Under the pieces are notes generated by a model. The model was not told where the DNA came from. It was given only the letters and a program-made list of their open reading frames with translations, and did no database searches. Positions 28,353 to 36,039 of a DNA stretch of 64,000 nt are shown here, in pieces (within the stretch, counting starts at the first letter, position 1; each line of letters opens with the position of its first letter). Made by a program: the position numbers and the translations under genes. This stretch comes from CAYRTV01 sp964505785 (GTDB lineage: Bacteria > Acidobacteriota > Aminicenantia > Aminicenantales > Aminicenantaceae), in assembly GCA_964505785.1 (NCBI GenBank), contig CAZDJZ010000010.1, positions 1 through 64,000 on the forward strand, read 5' to 3'.

Positions 28353-29278
28353 AATGTCATCAAACCCCTTTCATGGGGTTAGAATCTCCGTTTTCCGATT
28401 ATGAGTCCGCCGCAGTGGCTATTCTGCCGCTTCCTTATGAGGGCGGCATTTCCTATGGCGCCGGGACTGCATTGGCCCCGCAAGCTGTTTTAGAGGCCTC
28501 CCATTATTTGGAACTCTATGACGAAAAGCTTAAAAAGGAACCGTATAAAGCCGGTATCGCGACCATTGCTCCGCCGACTGTTCCAGATGAACCCGAAACC
28601 ATGCTGAAGCAGTTACGCGATATGGTCCATTCATTAACCGGTGCAGGTAAATGGGTGTTGGTGGTGGGTGGAGACCATTCAATATCAAGCGGAGCCTTTC
28701 ATGCAATGAAACAACGCTTTAAGACCGCTTCCGTTATCCAGCTCGACGCCCATGCTGATTTACTGGAAAGCTATGAAGGCAGCCCCTACAGTCATGCCAG
28801 CGTCATGGCCCGTATGCGGGAACAAACACCACACACCCTTCACATCGGTATCCGGAGCATGTCCGCCGCAGAAGCACATCTGGCAAAAGAAAAATCCATT
28901 CCCATATTAACCATGGCGGATTACCGGCAAGACAAATGGAACCTGGAAGCCGAATTGAAAAAACTGCCGGATCCGGTATTTCTGACAATCGATGTGGATG
29001 TATTTGACTGGAGTGTCATTTTCAGCACAGGAACACCAGAGCCCGGTGGATTTCAGTGGCATGAAGCCATGTGTATTCTCCAAACCATTTTTTTAACGAA
29101 GAACGTCATCGGCTGCGATGTGGTGGAATTATCGTACAGGGAATCTGATCCCAATTCTCCCTTCGCCGCAGCCAAATTAATTTATAAATGCATTGGATAC
29201 AAAATGTTATCCGAGACACGAGCAAAAGCGATCCAATGGCCAAAAAAACCCAATGGCCGTTTTTTTACTCTCATATAG
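28349..29278 (+). CDS. speB: Agmatinase (arginase/ureohydrolase family)
   Basis: A 309-residue ureohydrolase. The manganese ligands are visible in GGDHSIS, DAHADL and IDVDVFDWS. The usual third motif ends DPA; here it reads DVDVFDWSVIFSTGTPEPGG, slightly divergent but keeping both Asp. It should hydrolyse agmatine to putrescine and urea, or an aminopropyl derivative of agmatine. The start overlaps the preceding stop (ATGA). A hairpin with a T-tract lies at the end of the coding region. No S-adenosylmethionine decarboxylase is seen, which fits a homospermidine route. Confidence 0.88.
   Translation: MKCHQTPFMGLESPFSDYESAAVAILPLPYEGGISYGAGTALAPQAVLEASHYLELYDEKLKKEPYKAGIATIAPPTVPDEPETMLKQLRDMVHSLTGAGKWVLVVGGDHSISSGAFHAMKQRFKTASVIQLDAHADLLESYEGSPYSHASVMARMREQTPHTLHIGIRSMSAAEAHLAKEKSIPILTMADYRQDKWNLEAELKKLPDPVFLTIDVDVFDWSVIFSTGTPEPGGFQWHEAMCILQTIFLTKNVIGCDVVELSYRESDPNSPFAAAKLIYKCIGYKMLSETRAKAIQWPKKPNGRFFTLI
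29238..29266 (+). terminator. Weak candidate terminator at the end of the polyamine operon
   Basis: GGCCA (29238-29242) pairs with TGGCC (29254-29258) and is followed by a run of seven T. The stem has only 5 bp and lies within the agmatinase coding end. Confidence 0.35.
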
Positions 29279-29306
29279 GGAATGATTTCATGCACGGGGA
29301 ACGATC

Positions 29307-29573
29307 ATGAATCAAAAGAGAATCCATGAAAAGATTAAAAGTTTACGGAGACGTATCGAACAAAACCGCAGGCGAATAGACCGCCATGCAGAAACCGAAG
29401 ACACAGAAGGACTGGAAAGAGAAATCGATACTTGGGAAAGAGAACTTGAACGTCTGGAAGAACAGCTGGAGTACTCCTTTCAATTTGATGATTACGATTT
29501 CGATTTCCGCCGGGATTCCAAAAAAGGAAAAAAACGCAAACGAGCACGTGACAAGCATTCTGATTCCTGGTAA
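29307..29573 (+). CDS. Small charged coiled-coil protein, hypothetical
   Basis: An 88-residue protein with a heptad-rich, very charged helix (KIKSLRRRIEQNRRRIDRH, then TWERELERLEEQLEYS) and a basic tail KKGKKRKRARDK. I do not recognise a family. GGGGAA lies a few nt before the ATG. It follows agmatinase after 28 nt and might be cotranscribed. Antisense ORFs of similar length exist here, but the helical pattern and spacing favour this strand. Moderate confidence only. Confidence 0.5.
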   Translation: MNQKRIHEKIKSLRRRIEQNRRRIDRHAETEDTEGLEREIDTWERELERLEEQLEYSFQFDDYDFDFRRDSKKGKKRKRARDKHSDSW

Positions 29574-29652
29574 TCATTTTATCCTCCGTTTATCCAACCC
29601 ATCTTTCAGGCTTCCTTTGTGTTGCGCTTTGATTTTTTTATATTTCCCGTTT

Positions 29653-29677
29653 ACGATAATCTCCAGGAGATTATCGT
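29653..29677. promoter_or_regulatory. Perfect 25-bp palindrome covering the ribosome-binding site of the next gene
   Basis: ACGATAATCTCC (29653-29664), a central A, and GGAGATTATCGT (29666-29677), directly followed by the ATG at 29678. As RNA it forms an 11-bp stem with a CAG loop, enclosing the AGGAG. As DNA it could be an operator. Confidence 0.75.
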
Positions 29678-30013
29678 ATGGCTGAAACAAAATATCAAAT
29701 CGATGGTTATCAAATCGAAATTTACGCAGTAGACCGCAAAGGAGGAAGGACCCGGTGGGGAGAGCGGGCTATCCGCTTATTCTCTCAAGGGAAAGAAGTC
29801 GCCCAAGCCGTATTCGCCCGGAAAGGAGAAAAATGTCCGGAGCCTTACCTGGAAGAGGATAAAATCTATTATTTCGCTTCATCCTCTCAATACATGTCTG
29901 TGCTCGACCTTCTCCGCAATGAAACCCAGGTCTTCATCTGCTGGACACCGGTACACGATCCCAAAGAATCCCGGGACGGTGATGCCTTTTTCTCCACCGG
30001 GAATCCGGTGTGA
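29678..30013 (+). CDS. Hypothetical 111-residue protein behind an RBS palindrome
   Basis: A 111-residue soluble protein, beginning MAETKYQIDGYQIEIYAVDR and containing GERAIRLFSQGKEVAQAVFARKG, YYFASSSQYMSVLDLLRNE and VFICWTPVHDP. I do not recognise the family; the pattern suggests a small alpha/beta fold. AGGAG lies 8 nt upstream of the ATG, but within a perfect palindrome that ends at the ATG, so translation may be controlled by RNA structure or transcription by a bound repressor. Its neighbours are a small coiled-coil gene and a repeat-filled gap. Confidence 0.75.
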   Translation: MAETKYQIDGYQIEIYAVDRKGGRTRWGERAIRLFSQGKEVAQAVFARKGEKCPEPYLEEDKIYYFASSSQYMSVLDLLRNETQVFICWTPVHDPKESRDGDAFFSTGNPV

Positions 30014-30084
30014 AAATCTGCGCATCTGTCGCCTATAGAAGGGCATTATCACTTACGCCGCCATCTTGACCGTGTGAAATTGAT

Positions 30085-30327
30085 TTAACCTGAACTATTC
30101 ACGGGCAGAGATTACCGCAGATGCTGAGCGCAGGGCATGAAGCTGTGGTCCTTCACCGCAAATGCCCTGCAGCAAAGTTTTATTGCGCGGCCTGCAGCCG
30201 CAGGCCGCGAGGACCTTATGCTGCTTCATCTTTCAGTGAGTAAAGAGTGAATTGCAAAGAGAAAAATCAAAAAACAAAAAAACCAAAGCCGGATAATGAC
30301 TGTGAGGCCCGTGAATGACTTAGGGGA
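30085..30327. repeat. Family A repeat with internal hairpin and heptamers
   Basis: Left end TTAACCTGAACTATTCACGG and right end GCCCGTGAATGACTTAGG form imperfect inverted ends. Inside is a 9-bp inverted repeat, GCAGGGCAT (30130-30138) and ATGCCCTGC (30162-30170). Near 30240 is a GAGTAAA/GAGTGAA tract, followed by ATCAAAAAACAAAAAAACCA. It fills most of the gap to the ECF sigma gene. Confidence 0.6.
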
Positions 30328-30468
30328 GGCAACCTTTTGGGAAGCTGATTCATCTTTACCAACGTGAATGAAATGATGAACAGTTTGACAGCAACCCTGG
30401 AAACGCAATTCCGGAGCTCAAAACCCGCGGCTTATGATAAAATAGACGAAAATGGTAAAGAGTTGAAT

Positions 30469-31047
30469 ATGAATAAAACCACTCAATCCAGTATTTCAAT
30501 CCCCGCGGACATGATCAGACGCTGCCGGGAAGGCGACAATCTGGCGATGGAACAAGTCTATGAACGCCTCAAGGGTCCTTTTTTCGGACTGGTTTTCCGT
30601 TACACCCGGGATCGGGCATCAGCTGAGGATGTTCTCCAAGATGTTTTTATTAAGATATTCACCAATCTGAATAACCTGGACAAAGACGAAGCTTTTCTGG
30701 GATGGGCTTACCGAATCGCTGTAAATACCGGGCTCAGCCATGTACGTCACCATAAAATGCTGCTGCGGAAATCCGTCCCTATAAATGGAATAAACCATAC
30801 CCTCGGGGATTCAGAAGCTGAAAACCGGGAAAATTTATTGAAAAAATCCCTGGAAAAGGCTCTGGATACTTTGACTTTAAAACTTAAAAGCGTCTTTATC
30901 CTGCACGATGTCCAGGGATTTAAGCATCATGAAATCGCTCAGATGATGGGCTGTTCGGTCGGAACCAGTAAGTCCCAGCTTTTTAAGGCCCGGAAAAAAA
31001 TCAGAAATATTCTGCAAAAAGAAAAATTTTTAGGAGAATACTCATGA
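30469..31047 (+). CDS. ECF-type RNA polymerase sigma factor
   Basis: A 192-residue sigma-70 family ECF factor. Region 2 is seen in YERLKGPFFGLVFRYTRDR with ASAEDVLQDVFIKIFTNL and FLGWAYRIAVNTGLSHVR. Region 4 is ALDTLTLKLKSVFILHDVQG then HHEIAQMMGCSVGTSKSQL. The ATG at 30469 (MNKTTQSS) has AAAGAG 6 nt upstream; an in-frame ATG at 30364 would add 35 residues with no homology. It overlaps the anti-sigma gene (ATGA), the classic arrangement for a membrane-sensed extracytoplasmic response. Confidence 0.92.
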   Translation: MNKTTQSSISIPADMIRRCREGDNLAMEQVYERLKGPFFGLVFRYTRDRASAEDVLQDVFIKIFTNLNNLDKDEAFLGWAYRIAVNTGLSHVRHHKMLLRKSVPINGINHTLGDSEAENRENLLKKSLEKALDTLTLKLKSVFILHDVQGFKHHEIAQMMGCSVGTSKSQLFKARKKIRNILQKEKFLGEYS

Positions 31048-31724
31048 GGTGCGCGCAAATCAAAGAATGGATCAGCGACTATATAGACGGCGATTTGGAT
31101 CATTCCCGGAGCGCGGTTTTGGAGCAGCATCTCAAAGAATGCCGGGAATGCCGCAATTGGCTGAATGACTTGAGGACAATCAGGCAGGCCGCCGGCTGCC
31201 TGGATAACCCGGTTCCGTCTTTCGGATGGGAAATCATTCAGACACGATTGGAGCAAGCAGACCCGGTCCGCTCCTATTCATCCAGGCCGATCCGGTTTTT
31301 CCCCGGGTTCAAGCCGGCCCTCGCTGCCGCGGCGGCTGTGTTCATCGTAGCGGCGGCCGCTTTTATCAGCTGGAGTGTCTTTAATTTTCCAGCAGGCATA
31401 TCCAAAACCCCGGAACAGGGAACGGCTTTAGCCAAGCTGAAAGAAGCCGAAGATCATTATCAAATGGCGATTCAATCCCTTAAAGAGGCGATGGAAGCCC
31501 GTGAGGGAAGCCTGGACCCTAATACTAAACTGATTTTTGAAGCCAACTTGGAAATCATCAACTCATCCATTGCCTACTGCAGGCAAACCGCCCTCAATGA
31601 TCCTGGAGACTTCGACTCCAGAGATTTTTTATTCACGGCTTACCAAGAAAAAATGGATCTGCTTTACCGGATGATCACATATCAAAGCCGGTTATCCGAT
31701 AGAAAAATCGAAACGACGATATAG
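31044..31724 (+). CDS. Anti-sigma factor with zinc-finger (zf-HC2) domain
   Basis: A 226-residue membrane protein. The N terminus has the ZAS/zf-HC2 pattern: RCAQIKEWISDYIDGDLDHS, then EQHLKECRECRNWL with the HxxxCxxC zinc ligands. A transmembrane helix (AAAAVFIVAAAAFISWSVF) lies near residue 100, and the rest is an extracytoplasmic helical domain. It should hold the adjacent ECF sigma at the membrane until a signal arrives. Start overlaps the sigma stop; the DUF4097 gene follows after 14 nt. Confidence 0.9.
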   Translation: MRCAQIKEWISDYIDGDLDHSRSAVLEQHLKECRECRNWLNDLRTIRQAAGCLDNPVPSFGWEIIQTRLEQADPVRSYSSRPIRFFPGFKPALAAAAAVFIVAAAAFISWSVFNFPAGISKTPEQGTALAKLKEAEDHYQMAIQSLKEAMEAREGSLDPNTKLIFEANLEIINSSIAYCRQTALNDPGDFDSRDFLFTAYQEKMDLLYRMITYQSRLSDRKIETTI

Positions 31725-31738
31725 ACAAGGAGGAAAAA

Positions 31739-32749
31739 ATGAAAAAGAAAATATTTGCTTGTTTGATCCTGGCAATATCAGGTGTTTACTTCGGATTCTC
31801 GCCGAATATGGTCTGGTCAAAGGAGAAGGTTGAGGATACGATTGAAAAAACAGTTTCCCTTTCCAGAGATGGACAGGTAACCTTATCCAATATCGCAGGG
31901 AATATCAAAGTAAAAACCTGGGACAAAGATGAAGTTATGATCAAGGCATTGAAAGTATCCAAGGCTGATTCCAGGGAAAAAGCCCGGAAAAACGCCGACC
32001 TTGTAACGATAGAAATTGAAGAAAGCGGAGACAGGGTTGAGATCAAAACGGAATACCCCAAAAACAAATTCCAAAGCCGTTCCGCCAGCATATCTGTGGA
32101 CTTTTGGCTGACAATCCCCCTCCAGGCCTCCGCGGATATCCATTCTGTAAGCGGTGATATTGTCATGGCTGGAATCGGCGGCGGCGCCGCAGCCGAAACC
32201 GTGAGCGGAGATGTTGACATTTCAGATATATCAGGGCTTCTGAGGGCTAAGTCCATCAGCGGTGATGTATCGGTGGTCAAAGCTGCCAACAGCGTTGATT
32301 GCGACTCTGTCAGCGGCGACTTGGATATCCGGGATATAACGGGCAATGCTGATTTGAAATCCGTGTCCGGGGATATCAACCTTTTGGATCTGCTTGAAGG
32401 CAATGTGGACGCAGAAACAGTAAGCGGTGATATTAAGCTGGAAGGAGTAGCGGGATCCCGAGATGTTAAAGGAGGTTCCGTGAGCGGTGAAATAAAATAC
32501 ACCGGCACCATCAATCCTCAGGGACGATATTCCTTCAAATCCCATAGTGGAGAGATCACAGTGGAAATCCCGGGTAATTCAGCCTTCGGCCTGGAAGCCA
32601 AAACATTCAGCGGAGGCATCAACAGCGATTTTGATATCACCGTAAGCGGGAAAATGTCCAAACGCGAAATCAGGGGTACAGTCAACGGCGGAGGGGCACA
32701 TCTTGAGCTTAAAACCTTCAGCGGTGACGTTGTCTTGAAAAAACGGTGA
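31739..32749 (+). CDS. Exported DUF4097 beta-repeat protein
   Basis: A 336-residue protein with a signal peptide (KIFACLILAISGVYFGFS). The body has about eight repeats of roughly 20 residues with the core SVSGDI/TVSGDV/SISGDV/SVSGEI, typical of DUF4097 beta-helix proteins found with ECF sigma systems. GGAGG lies before the ATG (AAGGAGGAAAAA). It is probably the output or sensor of the adjacent sigma/anti-sigma pair, located in the periplasm or on the surface. A clear terminator follows. Confidence 0.88.
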   Translation: MKKKIFACLILAISGVYFGFSPNMVWSKEKVEDTIEKTVSLSRDGQVTLSNIAGNIKVKTWDKDEVMIKALKVSKADSREKARKNADLVTIEIEESGDRVEIKTEYPKNKFQSRSASISVDFWLTIPLQASADIHSVSGDIVMAGIGGGAAAETVSGDVDISDISGLLRAKSISGDVSVVKAANSVDCDSVSGDLDIRDITGNADLKSVSGDINLLDLLEGNVDAETVSGDIKLEGVAGSRDVKGGSVSGEIKYTGTINPQGRYSFKSHSGEITVEIPGNSAFGLEAKTFSGGINSDFDITVSGKMSKREIRGTVNGGGAHLELKTFSGDVVLKKR

Positions 32750-32776
32750 ATTCCTTCCTCAAAATCGATCAAGCCC

Positions 32777-32813
32777 AGCGGGCCCGGCTGTACTTCCAAG
32801 GGCCCGCTTTTTT
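32777..32813 (+). terminator. Rho-independent terminator after the ECF/DUF4097 operon
   Basis: AGCGGGCCC (32777-32785) pairs perfectly with GGGCCCGCT (32800-32808), a 9-bp GC-rich stem with a 14-nt loop, followed by six T. Confidence 0.88.
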
Positions 32814-32946
32814 CTCTCTGCATCTGCATCAGGCTCAGCCCGAAAATAAATCAGGTTGAGAAAGGTTAAAATGTTATGCTTCTTTGAAACTCTTGATTTG
32901 GGTTTTGGAGCGTTTTGCAGTCTGCGGATAGGTAAACAGATCCGGT

Positions 32947-34941
32947 TCAATTTAAAGGAAACGATAACTCAAAGGATGTTCCCGCACACCGCTCCGGATT
33001 GATTCGGAGAGCACCGCGGAGCTGGGCGGATAAATCCTTCACTAATTGCAGCCCTAAACTACCGTTCTCATGAGAATCAAAGCCTTCCGGTAATCCGACT
33101 CCATCATCACTGACCTTCAATACCAATTCCCCGTTATCCTGTGCGGATAAACTGACTGCAATCCGGCCCTTCTCCCGGCCCTGGAATGCATGCTTCAATG
33201 CATTGGTAACCAGTTCATTGATGATCAAACCTAAAGGGACCGCCCGGTTGATATCCAGCCGGATGGTATCCGCATCGACTTTCAAGGTAATCCTGTCTCC
33301 TTTGATATTCTGTGTGGACATAAGGTGTGAGGTCAAGGTTCGAATATAGAGGCCATAGTCAATCAGGGAAAAATTCTCAGACCGGTAAAGGTTGTCATGG
33401 ATTAAGGACATGGAACGTATCCGGTTTTGGCTTTCGGTAAATTTTTCCCTGGCCTTCTTATCCCTGACTGTATGAGCCTGGAGCCGCAGCAAGCTGGAAA
33501 TAATCTGCATATTGTTTTTAACCCGGTGGTGAATTTCCCGCAGCATTACATCTTTTTCATGCAGGGACGCTGCGTCCTTACGCTCAGCCAGCCACCGCTT
33601 GATCTCTCCTGAGGACTGCTTGATAAAGGTATTAAACAAATCGAAATTATGTATTTTCCCATTTTTCTGACATAAAATCGCCACTGTCCCCAGTATTCTG
33701 CTGCTGTGAGTCAACCCGGCCGCATAGATCGATCTGATTCCCAGTTCTTTCTGCACTTTCCGGCATACTTCCTCAGGAATTGTTTCAAAGGTCAAGCCGC
33801 ATAAATTTTCTTTGATTTCAGCCAGCAGGCCTTTTTCGATGCCGGCTTTGTTTTTAGATTTATTCAGAGGAAATTTCATACCGATTATATTTGTTTTCAG
33901 CAATTTCTCGATACGGGCCTTTGTTTTTCCCAACCCGGCGACTGCTTTGACTTCCAATGCATTATTCTTTTGATTATAATCAGTCACAACCACCACGCAA
34001 TGACCGACTATTTTTTTCAGCAGTTCAGCAGTCACCTTGAATATGTCCATTTCCGGAGTTACATTCACGAATTTCATCGCCGCCCGGTTTAAAAACTTCA
34101 AATCCCGGATCAGCTGTTTTTCTCGAATTTCAATCCGCTTTTTATGGGAAATATCCCTGGCCAGGCCCAGCACCTGGGTTTTTCCGCGGATTTTTGTCGT
34201 CATTGTCTGGATCTCAACCACCACACGACTCCCGTCTTTTCTTTTCAAGGTGAGTTCCCGGGGGCCGATATCCCCTTTGATTAATGTCTGAGCCAGAAAA
34301 GAAGCCGCCCTGGGAATTTGGTCAGGCGGAAGCAATTTTAGATTACGGAAATTTTTTCCATTCAATTCATCTCTCGAGTAGCCGGTTAACTTCTCGACTG
34401 CCCTGTTACCGTCAATGGTATTTCCCTTGCTGTCGGCGAGATAGAAAGCGTCAGGCGCAAATTCAAACAAGTTTTTAAATTTTTCTTCAGATGCTTTACG
34501 GGCTTCATCATCCTGCTTTTTTTCAGTCACGTCCTGGATTATGGTTATGATTTCCACTGCCTGCCCGTTTTTAAATACCGGGAGTTTCTGGGTTTCGGTG
34601 ATAACCGTCCGCCCTTTGATTTTCTGCGTATTTTCAACAAAAACCGGTTGGCCGCTTTCAAAAACGCTGCGGTATTCATCCCGGACCCCTTTGTCCAAAA
34701 AAGGAAAAAGCTTAAAAATTGAAAGTCCTTCAATATCATCAGGCAAAGGAATATCCAAGTCCTTCATCCATTGTTTGAAAAAAGTATTGATAAAAATGAT
34801 CTTAAGATCCCGGTTGACAATGTGGATGGCGGCTTTCTGCCAATTCAGCATTTGGACATAAGGATTATTCCGCACCTGGTCCAATTCTTCTTTTTTGCAC
34901 TCGCCGGGATGTTGACTCAAATTCATTTTTTCAATACTCAT
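32947..34941 (-). CDS. PAS-PAS-GAF sensor histidine kinase (HisKA_2 type)
   Basis: A 664-residue soluble kinase. Two PAS domains (about 20-145 and 150-275; IVNRDLKIIFIN and FAPDAFYLADSKGNTIDGN), then a GAF-like domain (about 285-450). The phosphoacceptor is in REIHHRVKNNMQIISSLLRL near residue 475, a HisKA_2 motif, followed by an ATPase domain (NELVTNALKHAF, DDGVGLP, GSLGLQLV). No transmembrane segment is seen, so it senses an intracellular signal such as redox, light or a ligand. No response regulator is adjacent, so the partner is elsewhere. The ribosome-binding site before 34941 is weak. Confidence 0.92.
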   Translation of the reverse strand: MSIEKMNLSQHPGECKKEELDQVRNNPYVQMLNWQKAAIHIVNRDLKIIFINTFFKQWMKDLDIPLPDDIEGLSIFKLFPFLDKGVRDEYRSVFESGQPVFVENTQKIKGRTVITETQKLPVFKNGQAVEIITIIQDVTEKKQDDEARKASEEKFKNLFEFAPDAFYLADSKGNTIDGNRAVEKLTGYSRDELNGKNFRNLKLLPPDQIPRAASFLAQTLIKGDIGPRELTLKRKDGSRVVVEIQTMTTKIRGKTQVLGLARDISHKKRIEIREKQLIRDLKFLNRAAMKFVNVTPEMDIFKVTAELLKKIVGHCVVVVTDYNQKNNALEVKAVAGLGKTKARIEKLLKTNIIGMKFPLNKSKNKAGIEKGLLAEIKENLCGLTFETIPEEVCRKVQKELGIRSIYAAGLTHSSRILGTVAILCQKNGKIHNFDLFNTFIKQSSGEIKRWLAERKDAASLHEKDVMLREIHHRVKNNMQIISSLLRLQAHTVRDKKAREKFTESQNRIRSMSLIHDNLYRSENFSLIDYGLYIRTLTSHLMSTQNIKGDRITLKVDADTIRLDINRAVPLGLIINELVTNALKHAFQGREKGRIAVSLSAQDNGELVLKVSDDGVGLPEGFDSHENGSLGLQLVKDLSAQLRGALRINPERCAGTSFELSFPLN

Positions 34942-35065
34942 TCGTTTTCAATAATCATTGTTTTATTTTCATTATTATAGCATGGACCTTCAAAATTAGT
35001 AACACTGCCGCTGTCCATGCACATGCTGCTCTGATATGCTGAAAAAACTGATAGCAGGAGGATCT

Positions 35066-35164
35066 ATGAAAAAACATTTCGTTCTTGCAGGAAGAATTTT
35101 TTGCCTTATTTCCGGTTTTATCAATTGCGGAAAATTCCCGGCTGAAACCCTGCAGGATGAATAA
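35066..35164 (+). CDS. Short exported-type ORF or truncated lipoprotein remnant
   Basis: A 32-codon ORF with an excellent AGGAGG before the ATG. MKKHFVLAGRIFCLISGF is signal-like and is followed by INCGK, a loose lipobox. The frame stops at TAA (35162) but stays open after it with a protein-like stretch (AVAEITENSQTGDPIQMESG), so this may be a gene inactivated by a CAA-to-TAA change or a very small peptide. It lies between the histidine kinase and the Mut7-C gene. Confidence 0.35.
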   Translation: MKKHFVLAGRIFCLISGFINCGKFPAETLQDE

Positions 35165-35231
35165 GCTGTCGCCGAAATCACTGAAAACAGTCAGACCGGG
35201 GATCCCATTCAAATGGAATCCGGTGGTCATT

Positions 35232-35687
35232 TCATATCCGCTCCAGAACAGCCTCGATTTTCGACCGCATATTCCCATAGTGCGTGCCCGGCCAGAAAAC
35301 TCTTCCGCACTCCGGGCACAGGGAAAAAGATTCCGCGTTCTTGAACACGAAAGGTGTGACTAAATTTTCCGCACGCTCTTTGGGCAGGCCTTTAAGCGGC
35401 ACATTGCATTCCACACACCGGGTATAGGGCCGGACTTGTTCTTTCAGCCGGAAATGCCGCACAACCTGAACCACCTGGTCTTCCCAATTCTCGCTCTCAA
35501 TATAAAGCAAGGGAATATCCGCTTGTTCCAAAAAGCCGGTATCTTTTGTCAAAAGCACCCGGTTTTCTTTTTCCGCAAAACGCAGCAGCTCGCTATCCTC
35601 AATCCGGCTGAAAAAGGCTGCGTCAAATCCCAAAATCCGCAGCCATTTAGCCAGTTTTCCCAACATGCAATCAACCGCGAATGTCAT
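35232..35687 (-). CDS. Mut7-C RNase/PIN-like domain protein
   Basis: A 151-residue protein of the Mut7-C family. The N-terminal half (FAVDCMLGKLAKWLRILGFD, then LLTKDTGFLEQ) is a PIN-like nuclease core with acidic residues, and the C-terminal half is a zinc ribbon with CVEC and CPEC. Family members are predicted RNases; no specific substrate is known. It is a stand-alone gene upstream of tRNA-Ala on the same strand. AGGT lies near the ATG. Confidence 0.88.
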   Translation of the reverse strand: MTFAVDCMLGKLAKWLRILGFDAAFFSRIEDSELLRFAEKENRVLLTKDTGFLEQADIPLLYIESENWEDQVVQVVRHFRLKEQVRPYTRCVECNVPLKGLPKERAENLVTPFVFKNAESFSLCPECGRVFWPGTHYGNMRSKIEAVLERI

Positions 35688-35763
35688 ATTCTGACCTATT
35701 GCTCAGCCGGAGCCGTCCTTCCCCCATCCCTTGCCGGCGTTTCGAAGTGATTTTTATGGTACA

Positions 35764-35800
35764 TGCATGTGCCCTGCATCTGCGGCGACCCCGGCCCGGA
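35764..35800. repeat. Fragment of family A left-end module
   Basis: The reverse complement of this stretch reads GGTCGCCGCAGATGCAGGGCA, close to the internal left-end module of family A (GATTGCCGCAGATGCAAGGC). No complete element is visible. Confidence 0.4.
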
Positions 35801-35834
35801 AAAAATTAATAAAGGGAAACTCCGGAAAAGAGAA

Positions 35835-35910
35835 TGGTGGACGGTAGGGGATTCGAACCCCCGGCCTCAGCGTTGCGAACGCTGCGCTCTCCCAGCTGAG
35901 CTAACCGCCC
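35835..35910 (-). tRNA. tRNA-Ala (anticodon CGC)
   Basis: On the minus strand a full cloverleaf folds: acceptor GGGCGGT with ACCGTCC, D arm GCTC/GAGC, anticodon stem CAGCG/CGCTG with loop TTCGCAA (anticodon CGC, decoding GCG), and T arm with TTCGAAT. The G3-U70 wobble pair, the alanine identity signal, is present, and CCA is encoded. Confidence 0.97.
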
Positions 35911-36039
35911 ACAGCCGTCCGTTTAGTATATTCATTCTCCCTGTCAAAATCAACCGGGATACAGCCACTGCTGCCTATCCTCCATTCATTCAGAATGGAT
36001 TGTGTGCAATACAAGCCGGGAAGTCAATATTCTGACGGC

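Noticed and set aside
29335..29577. Antisense ORF opposite the small coiled-coil gene
   Set aside because: No ribosome-binding site and no family features; the plus-strand frame has a regular charged helix.
31786..32514. 242-codon minus-strand ORF opposite the DUF4097 gene
   Set aside because: It arises from the repeated SGD-type codons on the plus strand; the plus frame has a signal peptide, ribosome-binding site and terminator.
35763..36035. 90-codon plus-strand ORF containing GDSNPRPQRCERCALPAELT
   Set aside because: It is the well-known false translation of the complementary strand of a tRNA gene; it covers tRNA-Ala.
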